Shown here piece by piece: positions 20,131 through 28,230 of a stretch of 38,364 bases of DNA. The stretch lies in the NCBI GenBank assembly GCA_903842065.1, contig CAIMKZ010000099.1:1-38364 (forward strand), given 5' to 3'. Numbering within the stretch: the stretch's first letter is position 1; each line of letters opens with the position of its first letter. The notes under the pieces were generated by a model, which saw only the letters and a program-made list of their open reading frames with translations, ran no database searches and was not told the DNA's origin. Source of the stretch: an uncultured Acidobacteriaceae bacterium (lineage in GTDB: Bacteria; Acidobacteriota; Terriglobia; Terriglobales; Acidobacteriaceae). Position numbers and translations under genes: made by a program.

Positions 20131-20658
20131 TCAATTTGCCGGTTCCCGGTATCTCAGGTGATCCGGCAATTGGCCGCCGCGTCGGAAGGCGGTCCATTGG
20201 GATTCGATCTCTACTTTTCCTTCAAATCCTGTTGCGTAGTGGCGGTAACTTGACCACTGCCACTCTTCGGGCTTCTCGACTAGTCCTCTCACGACAGGAT
20301 TTCGGTGTATGTAGCGCAGCTTTTCGATGCGCTTCTTGTCTTCATGGACGATGAAGTCGTAGTAACGTGTCAGCCAGAAGGGCCGCTCGGAACTCCGCTT
20401 CGAGACGGAGAGTTTGAGCGCATGGATTACTCCGGCGGTGTCGCTCTTCATGGGTTCTCCGATAAGCAGATGCACGTGTTCGGGCATGACTACATATCCG
20501 GCGACGACAAATTTGTAGCGTAGACGAGTGCGTTCCAGCGCATCTTCGAAGAGGTCGTGCGTGGTGGGGGTGTTGAGATAGGGCTGCCGATGAAAACAAC
20601 TGAAGGTGATGAAGTGGAAGTTTCCGGTGTGGAGGCGTCGAATTAGTCCACTGGGCAT
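20131..20658 (-). CDS. REP-associated tyrosine transposase (RAYT, IS200-like Y1 transposase)
   Basis: A single-strand DNA nuclease/transposase of 175 aa. The family's features are visible in order: GNFHFITFSCFHRQPYL, VVMPEHVHLLIGEP (the HUH-type His-x-His), HALKLSVSKRS, PFWLTRYYDFIVHEDKK (Tyr candidates for the nucleophile), LRYIHRNPVVRGLV and PEEWQWSSYRHY. The ATG at 20658 fits the domain start; the same frame stays open much further upstream, but that portion overlaps the esterase gene and is spurious. No good ribosome-binding site is visible. RAYTs process REP palindromes, and this one is flanked by inverted copies of the local repeat. Confidence 0.93.
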   Translation of the reverse strand: MPSGLIRRLHTGNFHFITFSCFHRQPYLNTPTTHDLFEDALERTRLRYKFVVAGYVVMPEHVHLLIGEPMKSDTAGVIHALKLSVSKRSSERPFWLTRYYDFIVHEDKKRIEKLRYIHRNPVVRGLVEKPEEWQWSSYRHYATGFEGKVEIESQWTAFRRGGQLPDHLRYREPAN

Positions 20659-20705
20659 GGTGGGAGGATACAACGGTGGGCCCGGTTCGTGGCTGGTTTG
20701 GTGTT

Positions 20706-20750
20706 GTGGTATCCCAGGTGCCCAAAGGCTAGGCACCTGGGGCAGCCGGC
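20706..20750 (+). repeat. Palindromic repeat flanking the RAYT gene (5' side)
   Basis: CCCAGGTGCC (20713-20722) and GGCACCTGGG (20732-20741) form a perfect 10-bp stem with a 9-nt loop. GTGGTAT leads in and GGCAGCC trails. It is inverted relative to the copy at 20085-20126. Confidence 0.88.
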
Positions 20751-20783
20751 TTTTATGGTGGGTTGGCGGATGGTTGGTCTGCG

Positions 20784-23009
20784 TTAGTACACGTGCCAGT
20801 CGCCGGCTGTCGGTGGCTGCTGCTCCACACCGGGGCGGGACCAGTCGCAGACGCCTTCGGGGAAGATCGACTTGAGCTTTGCGATCTGCTCGGGGGTGAG
20901 TGAGACTTTGTAGTCGGCGGCGACGATGGGCTTGAGTTCGCACTTGAGCGTGCTGTTGCCGATGAGCGATTGGCCGGCGACCATGCGGGGCGAGGGCGCT
21001 GTGGGGTAAAGCTCGTTGCACTTGCCGCCGGAGAAGGTCTGCGGCTCGACGATGCGCTCGCCGGTGGCCGTCCAGCAGGCGTCGACGAGGTCGGCGGGCT
21101 TGGCCTTGATTGTCTTTCTGTTGGGCGCTTCTGCCGAGTGGTCTGCGGAGATCGCAGTCAGCCACTCGTCCATCTTGGCGATGGCGTAAGCTTCCATCTT
21201 TTTGGACTGCGCGGCGGGACCAACGATCATTACATCGTTCGCGTAAGAGTTGGCAACCTGTTCGAGGCGCGCACGCAGCGTGAATGAGTGGTACTTGAGG
21301 TGGTTGTCGCCGTTGGGGAGCTTGTCGCGGTAGGGGCGGACGTCGATGATGGGCATCTGGGCGAGATGCGAGCCGTAGGTGATGAGGCCGTTCTGGTAGG
21401 CAGCGCGAAGACCTGCCGGATTGGCAACGGCGCGATGCGTGGAAAGATAGCCATCCGAGTCGTAGCCGCCGATCTTTTCGTTGAGATCGAGGAATTCGGC
21501 GGGCGTGATTACGCCTTTTTCGAGCGCGGCAAGGCCGTACTGCACGCCGACGTTATCGATAGGCTGTGGTGCGTAGCCGGTGGCAGGGTCTTTGCCGTAG
21601 ACGTTGATGTTGTGGTCATAGACGTCGCAGCGAATGCCTTTGGGGTTGGTCTTGGCGTTGTATATCTGATCCTTGGGGATGCTGGACGGGCAGTACTCGG
21701 TGGGGTTGATGCGGCCGGCGAGGGGATCGGCGGAGATGATGTTGTCGATCTCTGCCACGCCGGAGATAGCTAGCTTCTTCTCGGCACTGAGCGCGGCGCC
21801 GGCGGTTTTGAAGTAGTTGTTGAGCAGGCGAGAGTCGGTGATCATGGTGACCAGTTCCTGCACGTCAGGGAAGGTGAGGCTGGGAATGATTCCGTCGAGG
21901 AGGCCGGGGTAGCGGTCGGCGATCTGGTTCTGCTGATACGAACCGCCTGAGCCGCCGCGGCCGAAGGTGAACAGCGGCTTGCCGTAGTCCTCGATGAACT
22001 GTTCCTTGACCATCGACATGGTCTCGGCGGAGAGGGTGTCGTTGCAGTTGTTGCCCGCGACGTTCAAGGTTGAGCCGGCTTCGGCGTATCCCTTGCCAAC
22101 GAGCTCGTCGCTGATGACGGAGCTGCCGGCCGCGGGCCGCTTGGCTCCGCCGCCATCCTCGGGACCCTGTCCCCATGAGCCGTTGTCCGCGCCGAGATTC
22201 GAGCCTTGCCGGTACCAGCCGTTGACGCAGCCGCCGCCGAAGCCGAAGATCAGACGGCCGTTCCATGCCGCGGGAGGAGCCAGCGGGTTGGGCGATGCTT
22301 CCTTTGTCGGGTCGGAGAGCACGGCGAACTGATAGATGGACCGGTTCACGGTGCCGGTCTCTACGCGCACGACGTAGGGCACCGTCTTGCCAGTGGTCGT
22401 GGTTGTCATAGCGACGTCAGCAGGCAGGTTTTTGAGATCGGTGAGCGGCTTCAGATTCAACGCGCCGGCGCGATATCCGGCGGGCAGCGGTTCAGTCGTC
22501 TTATAGACGTAGTGCACCACGATCTTCGCCGAGCAGTTGGCATCGAGCGGGGGGCCGAGCCTGGAGCCGTCGGGCAGAGTGAACTGCTCGGTCTGGCAGT
22601 TGAAGGGCTTCTCCTGCGGTCCGGCGAAGATGGGGCCGGTTTGGGGGAAGTTCTTTAACTCGGCCTCGACCTGAACTTTGCCCTCATTGAGCAGCGCCAT
22701 CTTGTTGTCGCCGAGCTTAAGGCCGGAGACTACGGCGAGCATCTTGTTGACGCCCGGCTCCTGCCGGAAGACTGAGGTGATGTCCTGGCCGTTGAGCTGG
22801 ACGTTGACGCCTTTGAGCGGGAACTGCGGAGGGACGGAGATTTCGATGAGCGCATCGCCGCCGGAGATCATGTCTTGGCGGCTGGAGACGACGCCGATGC
22901 GGAACTGGTGGGTGCCAGTGGGTGGCGCGGGGGCTTGCGCGAGGACGGCGGTGGATGCGGCGAGAAGTGTGGCGACAAGAACAGCGGCAAGGCAGGGAAC
23001 AGGAATCAT
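20784..23009 (-). CDS. Exported DUF6351/tannase-like alpha/beta hydrolase
   Basis: A 741-aa secreted protein with a signal peptide (IPVPCLAAVLVATLLAASTAVLAQA). The N-terminal part (about 30-130) has IGVVSSRQDMISGGDALIEIS, typical of DUF6351. The hydrolase-like part includes GRLIFGFGGGCVNGWYRQG, GKGYAEAGSTLNVAGNNCN and the nucleophile elbow GRGGSGGSYQ (Ser about 354). LDGIIPSLTFPDVQ follows, as in tannase/feruloyl-esterase-type proteins. Many Cys residues suggest disulfides outside the cytoplasm. The substrate is unknown; a plant-derived ester is plausible. The ATG at 23009 has GGGAG 7 nt upstream, so the TTG at 23027 is not chosen. It ends about 35 bp from the RAYT-flanking repeat. Confidence 0.85.
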   Translation of the reverse strand: MIPVPCLAAVLVATLLAASTAVLAQAPAPPTGTHQFRIGVVSSRQDMISGGDALIEISVPPQFPLKGVNVQLNGQDITSVFRQEPGVNKMLAVVSGLKLGDNKMALLNEGKVQVEAELKNFPQTGPIFAGPQEKPFNCQTEQFTLPDGSRLGPPLDANCSAKIVVHYVYKTTEPLPAGYRAGALNLKPLTDLKNLPADVAMTTTTTGKTVPYVVRVETGTVNRSIYQFAVLSDPTKEASPNPLAPPAAWNGRLIFGFGGGCVNGWYRQGSNLGADNGSWGQGPEDGGGAKRPAAGSSVISDELVGKGYAEAGSTLNVAGNNCNDTLSAETMSMVKEQFIEDYGKPLFTFGRGGSGGSYQQNQIADRYPGLLDGIIPSLTFPDVQELVTMITDSRLLNNYFKTAGAALSAEKKLAISGVAEIDNIISADPLAGRINPTEYCPSSIPKDQIYNAKTNPKGIRCDVYDHNINVYGKDPATGYAPQPIDNVGVQYGLAALEKGVITPAEFLDLNEKIGGYDSDGYLSTHRAVANPAGLRAAYQNGLITYGSHLAQMPIIDVRPYRDKLPNGDNHLKYHSFTLRARLEQVANSYANDVMIVGPAAQSKKMEAYAIAKMDEWLTAISADHSAEAPNRKTIKAKPADLVDACWTATGERIVEPQTFSGGKCNELYPTAPSPRMVAGQSLIGNSTLKCELKPIVAADYKVSLTPEQIAKLKSIFPEGVCDWSRPGVEQQPPTAGDWHVY

Positions 23010-23160
23010 CAGCAATCTCCCTCTCAATGGTTGGGGGAACCGGAGTCCATTCTAAAGCGCCGAGGTTATGCTTCGGCATGGAATCTGTGCGAAGTTTGAC
23101 AGGCGGGCAGAAGCGGATTCTTCAGGTCTCTGAGCGGATGAATTCGCCCCATCGGTTCGT

Positions 23161-23200
23161 GGTTTCCCAGGTCTCAAAATAGAGACCTGGGGCACCCATC
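23161..23200 (+). repeat. Dispersed palindromic repeat, GTCTC variant
   Basis: CCCAGGTCTC (23166-23175) pairs perfectly with GAGACCTGGG (23182-23191) around AAAATA, then GGCACCC. It shares the outer stem and tail with the GTGCC copies, but the inner stem has changed on both sides together. It resembles the copy inside rimO. Confidence 0.88.
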
Positions 23201-23227
23201 TTGATACAAAATTAAACGGTCAGAGAG

Positions 23228-23845
23228 CTAGTGCGCCACGCGGCCGTGCATCCCGGCCTCAAAGCTGCGGCGGTCAAGGCGGGGTAGCTCGCGGGCAACT
23301 TTATCCGGAACGATCGGGTAGTGTCTTGCGGCGATCAGCAGATCGGTGACGCACCAGACGTCTTCTTCCGATGTCATCCAATTCTGTTTGTCGATCCGGG
23401 CCAGATTGACCGGAGCGGAGTAGGCGCGCAGTGTGCGTTCGCCGCGCAGATTGTAGTAGTGCTCAAAGTAGCTCAAGGCCAGCTCGCGCAGAGTTCGGTA
23501 GGCCGGCGCGCGGAAACGCAGCCCGGCAAAGTTCGATTTGGCGATGCCGCCCCACAAGCCGCGCTCGCGGTAGATGGCGATGACGTGGTCGTCGTCGCGC
23601 ACGGCTTCGAGGTCCATGAGCAGGGGCTTGTGGCCGTTCAGGCGCAGAGCGGCCGCGGCGACAAGCGCACCTTCAAGGCAATGTCCCTTGCGCTCGCGCA
23701 GCACACGGCGAGGAGACATGGCTGTGTCGGCGTACTGGTACTCGATCGAGTCGACGAACTTTTGGATTTTGGCGGGAGTGCTGAGCGCGCGGAGAGTGCG
23801 GGCTTCTGCCGGAGTGAGGCCGAATGGCGTGGTCTTAGCGGGCAA
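23228..23845 (-). CDS. Transglutaminase-like (papain-fold) protein
   Basis: A 205-aa cytoplasmic-looking protein. ERKGHCLEGALVAAAALRLNG (Cys56), then LLMDLEAVRDDDHVIAIY (His87) resemble the Cys-His core of transglutaminase-like/papain-fold proteins; a third catalytic residue is not obvious. The DDDH motif seems well formed. No signal peptide is seen. The start is TTG at 23845, with GGAG 5-6 nt upstream (ACGGAGTTTCC). It lies downstream of a palindromic repeat and next to the transcarboxylase operon, with no evident link to either. Function not predictable beyond the fold. Confidence 0.75.
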   Translation of the reverse strand: MPAKTTPFGLTPAEARTLRALSTPAKIQKFVDSIEYQYADTAMSPRRVLRERKGHCLEGALVAAAALRLNGHKPLLMDLEAVRDDDHVIAIYRERGLWGGIAKSNFAGLRFRAPAYRTLRELALSYFEHYYNLRGERTLRAYSAPVNLARIDKQNWMTSEEDVWCVTDLLIAARHYPIVPDKVARELPRLDRRSFEAGMHGRVAH

Positions 23846-23894
23846 GGAAACTCCGTTGATGGCAATGATCCGTTCAACGGGATTCTAAATGGAA

Positions 23895-23941
23895 CAGCCG
23901 GCACCGGAGGCATCTGCGTTCTTCGCCTCCTGCGCCGGCTG
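23895..23941 (-). terminator. Terminator hairpin after the transcarboxylase operon
   Basis: Bases 23895-23911 pair with 23925-23941 (17 positions with two mismatches; GCCGGC outer and GGAGGC inner blocks). It lies 13 bp after the biotinyl-subunit stop. The U-run on the minus strand is weak (TGTTCCATTTAG). Confidence 0.6.
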
Positions 23942-23954
23942 GTTATAAAAGCAG

Positions 23955-24362
23955 CTATTCGAGCTCGGCGATGACCTGGTTGGCCTTGACGCCGTCGCCG
24001 GCCGCAACCAGTACACGGGCCACCTTGCCGGCGCGCGGAGCGGTCACATTGGTTTCCATCTTCATGGCCTCGAGAACCATGATGAGGTCGTTCTCGGCGA
24101 TCTCCTGTCCGGGCTCGACGTTGGCTCGGATGACGATGCCGGTGATGGGGCTGCGGCAGAGCTTGCTTTCGTCGCCGCTTACCTCAACGGCCGGAGCGGG
24201 AGCTTTGGCCGCAGGCGCCGCTACGGAATGCACAGTCGCCGGCACCAGGGGATAGGAGTTCCCGTAGTTCGGATGTTGAGGAACTTCGTCGTCCTCGAGG
24301 ACTTCGACTTCCAGTTCGTAAGTATCGCCGTCAATGCCGATCTGAAGTTTCAAGGTACTCAT
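23955..24362 (-). CDS. Biotin carboxyl carrier subunit (transcarboxylase 1.3S-like)
   Basis: A 135-aa protein that carries the biotin moving CO2 between the two carboxyltransferase subunits. The N-terminus, LKLQIGIDGDTYELEVEV, resembles the 1.3S subunit. An Ala/Pro linker (about 45-60) leads to a biotinyl domain with the EAMKMET motif; K101 is the biotinylation site. It is the last gene of the operon, 33 bp after the small accessory gene. Its presence as a separate polypeptide, together with separate 5S and 12S genes, argues for a transcarboxylase-type complex. The ATG at 24362 is preceded by GAGAGAAGG, which is close to the start. Confidence 0.93.
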   Translation of the reverse strand: MSTLKLQIGIDGDTYELEVEVLEDDEVPQHPNYGNSYPLVPATVHSVAAPAAKAPAPAVEVSGDESKLCRSPITGIVIRANVEPGQEIAENDLIMVLEAMKMETNVTAPRAGKVARVLVAAGDGVKANQVIAELE

Positions 24363-24395
24363 CCTTCTCTCGAGGCGCTCCCCGAGGGTTGCCGC

Positions 24396-24755
24396 TTAGC
24401 GGCTGAAATGCGCATTGTGTGACGCTTGAATGAACGCGCGGCCATGCTGCGCCCACGGGCTAAGTCCTTCGCCGTGCGAGAAGAGCTTGCGCGCCTCGCG
24501 GATGCGAACTTCCTTGCCGAGGTACGAGGTGGCGGCGGCCGCCAGGATCACAAGGATCTCGGGAGACACAGCCACCTTGACCGGTGCGGGCTGCGCCGCC
24601 TTGGCCGGAGCCGCCGGTGCTGCCGCTGGCTTTGTCAGCGCGGCGATGGAGGCTTCAAGAGCCTTTACCGCCGCGCTCAACTCGCTCAGCTGCCGCTCCG
24701 ACGCCTGCTGCCGGTCGCTGATTGCCTGAATCAATGCTGCTAAATTCTGTTCCAC
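24396..24755 (-). CDS. Small accessory protein of the biotin-dependent carboxyltransferase operon
   Basis: A 119-aa protein. Residues 1-40 form a probable coiled coil (NLAALIQAISDRQQASERQL). An Ala/Pro/Lys linker follows. The C-terminal half, EILVILAAAATSYLGKEVRIREARKL...WAQHGRAFIQASHN, resembles small proteins encoded beside methylmalonyl-CoA carboxyltransferase subunits in other bacteria. That comparison is from memory of the family, not a search. It may tether the subunits. The start is GTG at 24755, with AGAGGAG 7 nt upstream. It lies 13 bp after the 12S gene. Confidence 0.8.
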   Translation of the reverse strand: MEQNLAALIQAISDRQQASERQLSELSAAVKALEASIAALTKPAAAPAAPAKAAQPAPVKVAVSPEILVILAAAATSYLGKEVRIREARKLFSHGEGLSPWAQHGRAFIQASHNAHFSR

Positions 24756-24768
24756 GCGAAGCTCCTCT

Positions 24769-26343
24769 TTAGAGTGGGATCAGTCCGTGCTTCTTCTGAG
24801 GACGCATCTCGCGCTTGGTGTACATCCTCTCAAGCGCCTGAGCAAGATACTTCCGTGTTTCGGCCGGCTCGATGACTTCGTCGACCAACATGCGGCCCGC
24901 GGCCACGTAGGGGTTCGAGAAGGTGTCACGATACTCGGTGACCAGCTCCTGGAAGCGCGCCTTTTTGTCTTCAGCGGCCTCGATCTCGCGCCGGAAGACG
25001 ATGCCTGCCGCGCCTTCCGCGCCCATCACAGCAACCTCGGCTGTGGGCCACGCCAGTACGCGGTCCGCACCCATGTCGCGTGAGCACATGGCGAGATACG
25101 AGCCGCCATAGGCCTTGCGCAGAATGATCGTGAGCTTGGGCACCGTCGCCGCCGCGTAGGCAAACAGCATCTTTGCGCCGTGGCGGATGATGCCGTTGTG
25201 CTCCTGATCGACGCCGGGCAGGAAGCCGGGTACATCGACAAAGGTGACGAGCGGAATGTTGAACGCGTTACAGAAGCGCACGAACCGCGCAGCCTTATCG
25301 GAGGCGTTGATGTCGAGCACGCCGGCCATGGCATTGGGCTGGTTGGCCACGATGCCCACGGAGCGGCCCTCGAGCCGGCCGAAGCCGATTACGATGTTCG
25401 GCGCAAAGCCCGGCTGGATCTCCATGAAGTCCTTGTGATCGACGACGCGGGTAATGACCTCGCGAACGTCGTAAGGAACCTTGGCATCGTCGGGAATGAT
25501 CTCGTTCAGCTCGGGATCGGCCTTGATGCGCCCCTTGTATGGCATGCGCGGCGGATCTTCGAGGTTGTTAGAGGGCAGGAAGCTGAGCAGCCGGCGGCAC
25601 ATCATCATCGCATCCTGATCGTTCTGCGCGATCAGATGAATGACGCCGGACTTGGTCATGTGGGCGTTGGCTCCGCCAAGCGCGTCGGCGGTTACGTCCT
25701 CACCGGTGACCTGCTTGATGACCTGCGGACCGGTGATGAACATCTGGGCCTGCGCGGTCTGGATGATGAAGTCGGTGAGCGCCGGGCTATAAGCCGCGCC
25801 GCCCGCGCAGGGTCCGCAGATGAGCGAGATCTGCGGCACGGAACCGGAGAGCATCACGTTGCTGTAGAAGACGCGGCCGTATGCGGCAAGGCTGTCGATG
25901 CCTTCCTGCACGCGCGCGCCACCCGAGTCGTTGATGAAGACGAACGGGCTGCCGGTCTTGAGCGACAGGCGCATCATGTAGGCGATCTTGTCGGAGTGCA
26001 CTTCGCCCGCTGCGCCACCGGCCACCGTGAAGTCCTGGCTGGCCAGGTGCACCAGCCTTCCGTCCACAGTTGCGCTGCCCGTCACCACGCCGTCGGCAGG
26101 GAAGTCCTTGTCTGCCATTCCGAAGTAAGTGGCGCGATGCCGCGCGAACAGGCCGATCTCCTCGAAGCTCTCGCGGTCTGCGAAGGCGGAGATGCGCTCT
26201 CTGGCGGTCAACTTGCCGGAGGCACTCTGCGCATCCATGCGCTTTTTGCCGCCGCCCAGCTCCGCCTCTTTGCGGCGGGCCGCCAGGTCGGCGACCTTTT
26301 CCTTCATCTTGCTGTTCTTTACGACTGGATCTGTCGTAGCCAT
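24769..26343 (-). CDS. Methylmalonyl-CoA carboxyltransferase 12S subunit / acyl-CoA carboxylase beta
   Basis: A 524-aa crotonase-fold carboxyltransferase that moves CO2 between an acyl-CoA (propionyl-/methylmalonyl-CoA) and carboxybiotin. It carries GKLTARERISAF, HRATYFGMADKDFPADGVVTG, FINDSGGARVQEGIDSL, the oxyanion-hole GPCAGGAAYSPALTDF, ITGPQVIKQVTGEDVTADALGGA, FVDVPGFLPGVDQEHNGIIRHGAK, RKAYGGSYLAMCSRDMGAD and a C-terminal KKHG ending. The sequence resembles the Propionibacterium 12S subunit along its full length. An AGGAG ribosome-binding site lies 7 nt before the ATG. It is the second gene of the operon, 24 bp after the 5S gene. Confidence 0.93.
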   Translation of the reverse strand: MATTDPVVKNSKMKEKVADLAARRKEAELGGGKKRMDAQSASGKLTARERISAFADRESFEEIGLFARHRATYFGMADKDFPADGVVTGSATVDGRLVHLASQDFTVAGGAAGEVHSDKIAYMMRLSLKTGSPFVFINDSGGARVQEGIDSLAAYGRVFYSNVMLSGSVPQISLICGPCAGGAAYSPALTDFIIQTAQAQMFITGPQVIKQVTGEDVTADALGGANAHMTKSGVIHLIAQNDQDAMMMCRRLLSFLPSNNLEDPPRMPYKGRIKADPELNEIIPDDAKVPYDVREVITRVVDHKDFMEIQPGFAPNIVIGFGRLEGRSVGIVANQPNAMAGVLDINASDKAARFVRFCNAFNIPLVTFVDVPGFLPGVDQEHNGIIRHGAKMLFAYAAATVPKLTIILRKAYGGSYLAMCSRDMGADRVLAWPTAEVAVMGAEGAAGIVFRREIEAAEDKKARFQELVTEYRDTFSNPYVAAGRMLVDEVIEPAETRKYLAQALERMYTKREMRPQKKHGLIPL

Positions 26344-26367
26344 TGCTGCTCCTGATCTCTTTCTCGG

Positions 26368-27888
26368 CTAGCTTCCCGGGGCCACCGCGACGCGGTGTTC
26401 CTTCCCGTTCAGCGTGATCACGTAGTTGACGGCGTTCGTATTCGGCTTAACTCCGCTCGGAGCGCCTGCTGCCGCTGCGGCCGGCTTTGGCTCGGCTGCC
26501 TTGGTGGGATTAGGATCCTTGCCCACGTTCTTGCGTCCCTCGGGCCGCGACTTGAAGAACTTGGGCGCGACCTGCGGGAACATCGCGTAGGTCAGCACAT
26601 CCTCGTCTGTTCCGTCGTTGCCTTCGAGAGCCTTGGTGGCGGTGCTGAGCGACTCCCACTCCGGCTTTTGCAGATCGGCAGGGCGGCAGGTGATGGGCTG
26701 TTTCTTCGCGGACGCCTCGGCCATCTTCAGCACCTCGGGGTCCTTGGCGCCGATGGTGGAGCCGTAGTAGCCCAGCATGAGGTCGGCGAACTCGCCGGTA
26801 AGCACCTTGTACTTGCCCATGAGCACGTTGAAAACGGCCTGAGAGCCAACGATCTGGCTTGTGGGCGTGACCAGCGGCGGATAGCCGGAGTCTTTGCGAA
26901 CGCGGGGCACTTCCTCGAGCACTTCCTTCAAACGATCGCTCGCGCCCTGACCCTTGAGCTGGCTCTCCATGTTGGAGATCATGCCGCCGGGAATCTGGCT
27001 TTCGAAGATCGCTGTATCCACGCCCATGTTTTCGCTGAAGAACTCGCGATAGCGGGGACGGATCTTGGTGAAGTGCGCGTTGACCTTCTTGAGCCGCTCG
27101 AGATCGACGCGGGTCTCGTAACCCGTGCCTTCGAGCATTTCGACGAGGCTCTCGGTGGGGTTGTGACCCGGTCCGAGCGAAAGGGAACTGATGGCCGTGT
27201 CAACCATGTCGGCGCCGGCCTCGATGGCTTTCATCAGCGTGACCAGCGTGACACCGGTGGTGGCGTGCGTGTGCACGTGTACCAGGGTCTCTGTGCCGCA
27301 GCGCTTCTTGATGGCAGTCACCAGATCGTAGGCAGCCTGCGGTTTGAGCAGCGCGGCCATGTCCTTGATGCAGATCGAGTCGCAGCCCATCACCTTGAGC
27401 TGCTCGGCCATCTCGGCAAAGGCCTGGACGGTGTGCAGAGGGCTGACGGTGTAGCTGATGGTGCCTTGCGCATGCTTGCCGGTCTTCTTGACTGCGGCGA
27501 TCGACGTGCGCAGGTTGCGCACGTCGTTGAGCGCGTCAAAGACACGGAATACGTCCATGCCGTTTTTGGCACACTTCTCGACGAAGCGCTCTACGACTGA
27601 GTCCTCGTAGTGGCGGTAGCCGAGCAGGTTCTGGGCGCGCAGCAGCATTTGCAGCTTGCTCTTGGGCATCAGCTTGCGAAAGGTGCGCAGCCGCTCCCAC
27701 GGGTCTTCGTTCAGAAAGCGAATGCAGGCGTCGTACGTCGCACCGCCCCAGCACTCCACCGACCAGAAGCCGGCGTTGTCGATCTCCTCGCAAACCGGCG
27801 TCATGTCGTCAAGCGCCATGCGGGTTGCCATCAGGCTCTGGTGCGCGTCGCGCAACGCAAGTTCGGTAATCTCAATCAAACGGCCCAT
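26368..27888 (-). CDS. Transcarboxylase 5S subunit (pyruvate/oxaloacetate carboxyltransferase)
   Basis: A 506-aa TIM-barrel carboxyltransferase that moves CO2 between carboxybiotin and pyruvate/oxaloacetate. ELALRDAHQSLMATRM (metal Asp14), GYWSVEC-like AGFWSVECWGGATYDACIRFL, and the carboxylated lysine in CIKDMAALLKP (K175) are present. So are the metal His pair HVHTH (H206, H208) and ISSLSLGPGHNPTESL. The spacing of D14, K175, H206 and H208 equals that of the P. shermanii 5S residues (D23, K184, H215, H217). No biotinyl domain is fused; the C-terminus ends in a short VNYVITLNGKEHRVAV beta segment. GGGAG lies about 8 nt upstream of the ATG. First gene of the operon. Confidence 0.94.
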   Translation of the reverse strand: MGRLIEITELALRDAHQSLMATRMALDDMTPVCEEIDNAGFWSVECWGGATYDACIRFLNEDPWERLRTFRKLMPKSKLQMLLRAQNLLGYRHYEDSVVERFVEKCAKNGMDVFRVFDALNDVRNLRTSIAAVKKTGKHAQGTISYTVSPLHTVQAFAEMAEQLKVMGCDSICIKDMAALLKPQAAYDLVTAIKKRCGTETLVHVHTHATTGVTLVTLMKAIEAGADMVDTAISSLSLGPGHNPTESLVEMLEGTGYETRVDLERLKKVNAHFTKIRPRYREFFSENMGVDTAIFESQIPGGMISNMESQLKGQGASDRLKEVLEEVPRVRKDSGYPPLVTPTSQIVGSQAVFNVLMGKYKVLTGEFADLMLGYYGSTIGAKDPEVLKMAEASAKKQPITCRPADLQKPEWESLSTATKALEGNDGTDEDVLTYAMFPQVAPKFFKSRPEGRKNVGKDPNPTKAAEPKPAAAAAGAPSGVKPNTNAVNYVITLNGKEHRVAVAPGS

Positions 27889-28090
27889 TACGTTTCTCCC
27901 GGATCAGATTCTAGAAAGCGGTAGCACCCTTATGTCGTGACCACAGTCACGGCTGCCTGTATTCCTCGATGCAGTTGTCAAACTTGCTAATGATGTATGT
28001 TGCAAGTACGTTGGTGACCTTGCTCACCGCATCCTGCTATTTAGTTTATCGATATGTGATCTGGAACGCATTGCGCAGTGAATTCGCAAT
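27889..28090 (-). promoter_or_regulatory. Transcarboxylase operon upstream region with short inverted repeats
   Basis: This 200-bp leader region of the minus-strand operon contains CGTGAC-CACA-GTCACG (27936-27951), ACTTGC...GCAAGT (27982-28007) and GGTGA...TCACC (28013-28028). Any could bind a regulator; the first is the most symmetric and lies about 50 bp before the start codon. I could not fix a promoter. No gene is present here. Confidence 0.35.
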
Positions 28091-28126
28091 AAAAAACGGG
28101 AGCAGGCCTAAGCCTGCTCCCGTTTT
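28091..28126 (-). terminator. Strong intrinsic terminator of the catabolic gene cluster
   Basis: Bases 28093-28107 pair perfectly with 28112-28126 (15 bp) around the loop CTAA. On the minus strand TTTTTTATTG follows directly, a good U-tract; on the plus strand there is TTTT as well. It lies about 105 bp after the aldehyde dehydrogenase stop and ends the cluster that starts at 35380. Confidence 0.92.
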
Positions 28127-28230
28127 GTGCGTGTTGACAGATTATTAGATAGTCCCAATGCGCGGATGAACGCTTTCGAGGAAGGCTTTGCAGTTCCCGG
28201 CATTTGGTACGTTAGATAGTCGTAAACAGC

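Larger units (their letters stand above)
20081..20750 (-). mobile_element. RAYT transposase gene framed by inverted palindromic repeats
   Basis: A Y1/HUH-type REP-associated tyrosine transposase ORF is bracketed by two family repeats in opposite orientation (stems 20090-20118 and 20713-20741). Both flanks share extended sequence outside the stem, such as GTGGT before it and GGGGCAGCC after it. This is the standard arrangement of RAYT loci. The unit is probably the source that mobilised the other copies in this window. Confidence 0.85.

Noticed and set aside
20659..21165. N-terminal extension of the RAYT frame
   Set aside because: The open frame continues into the esterase gene but is Arg/His-rich with no similarity to RAYT; the family domain starts at the ATG at 20658.
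23955..27888. Sodium-pumping oxaloacetate or methylmalonyl-CoA decarboxylase
   Set aside because: No multi-helix beta subunit or membrane gamma subunit is present, while the three transcarboxylase-type subunits are.
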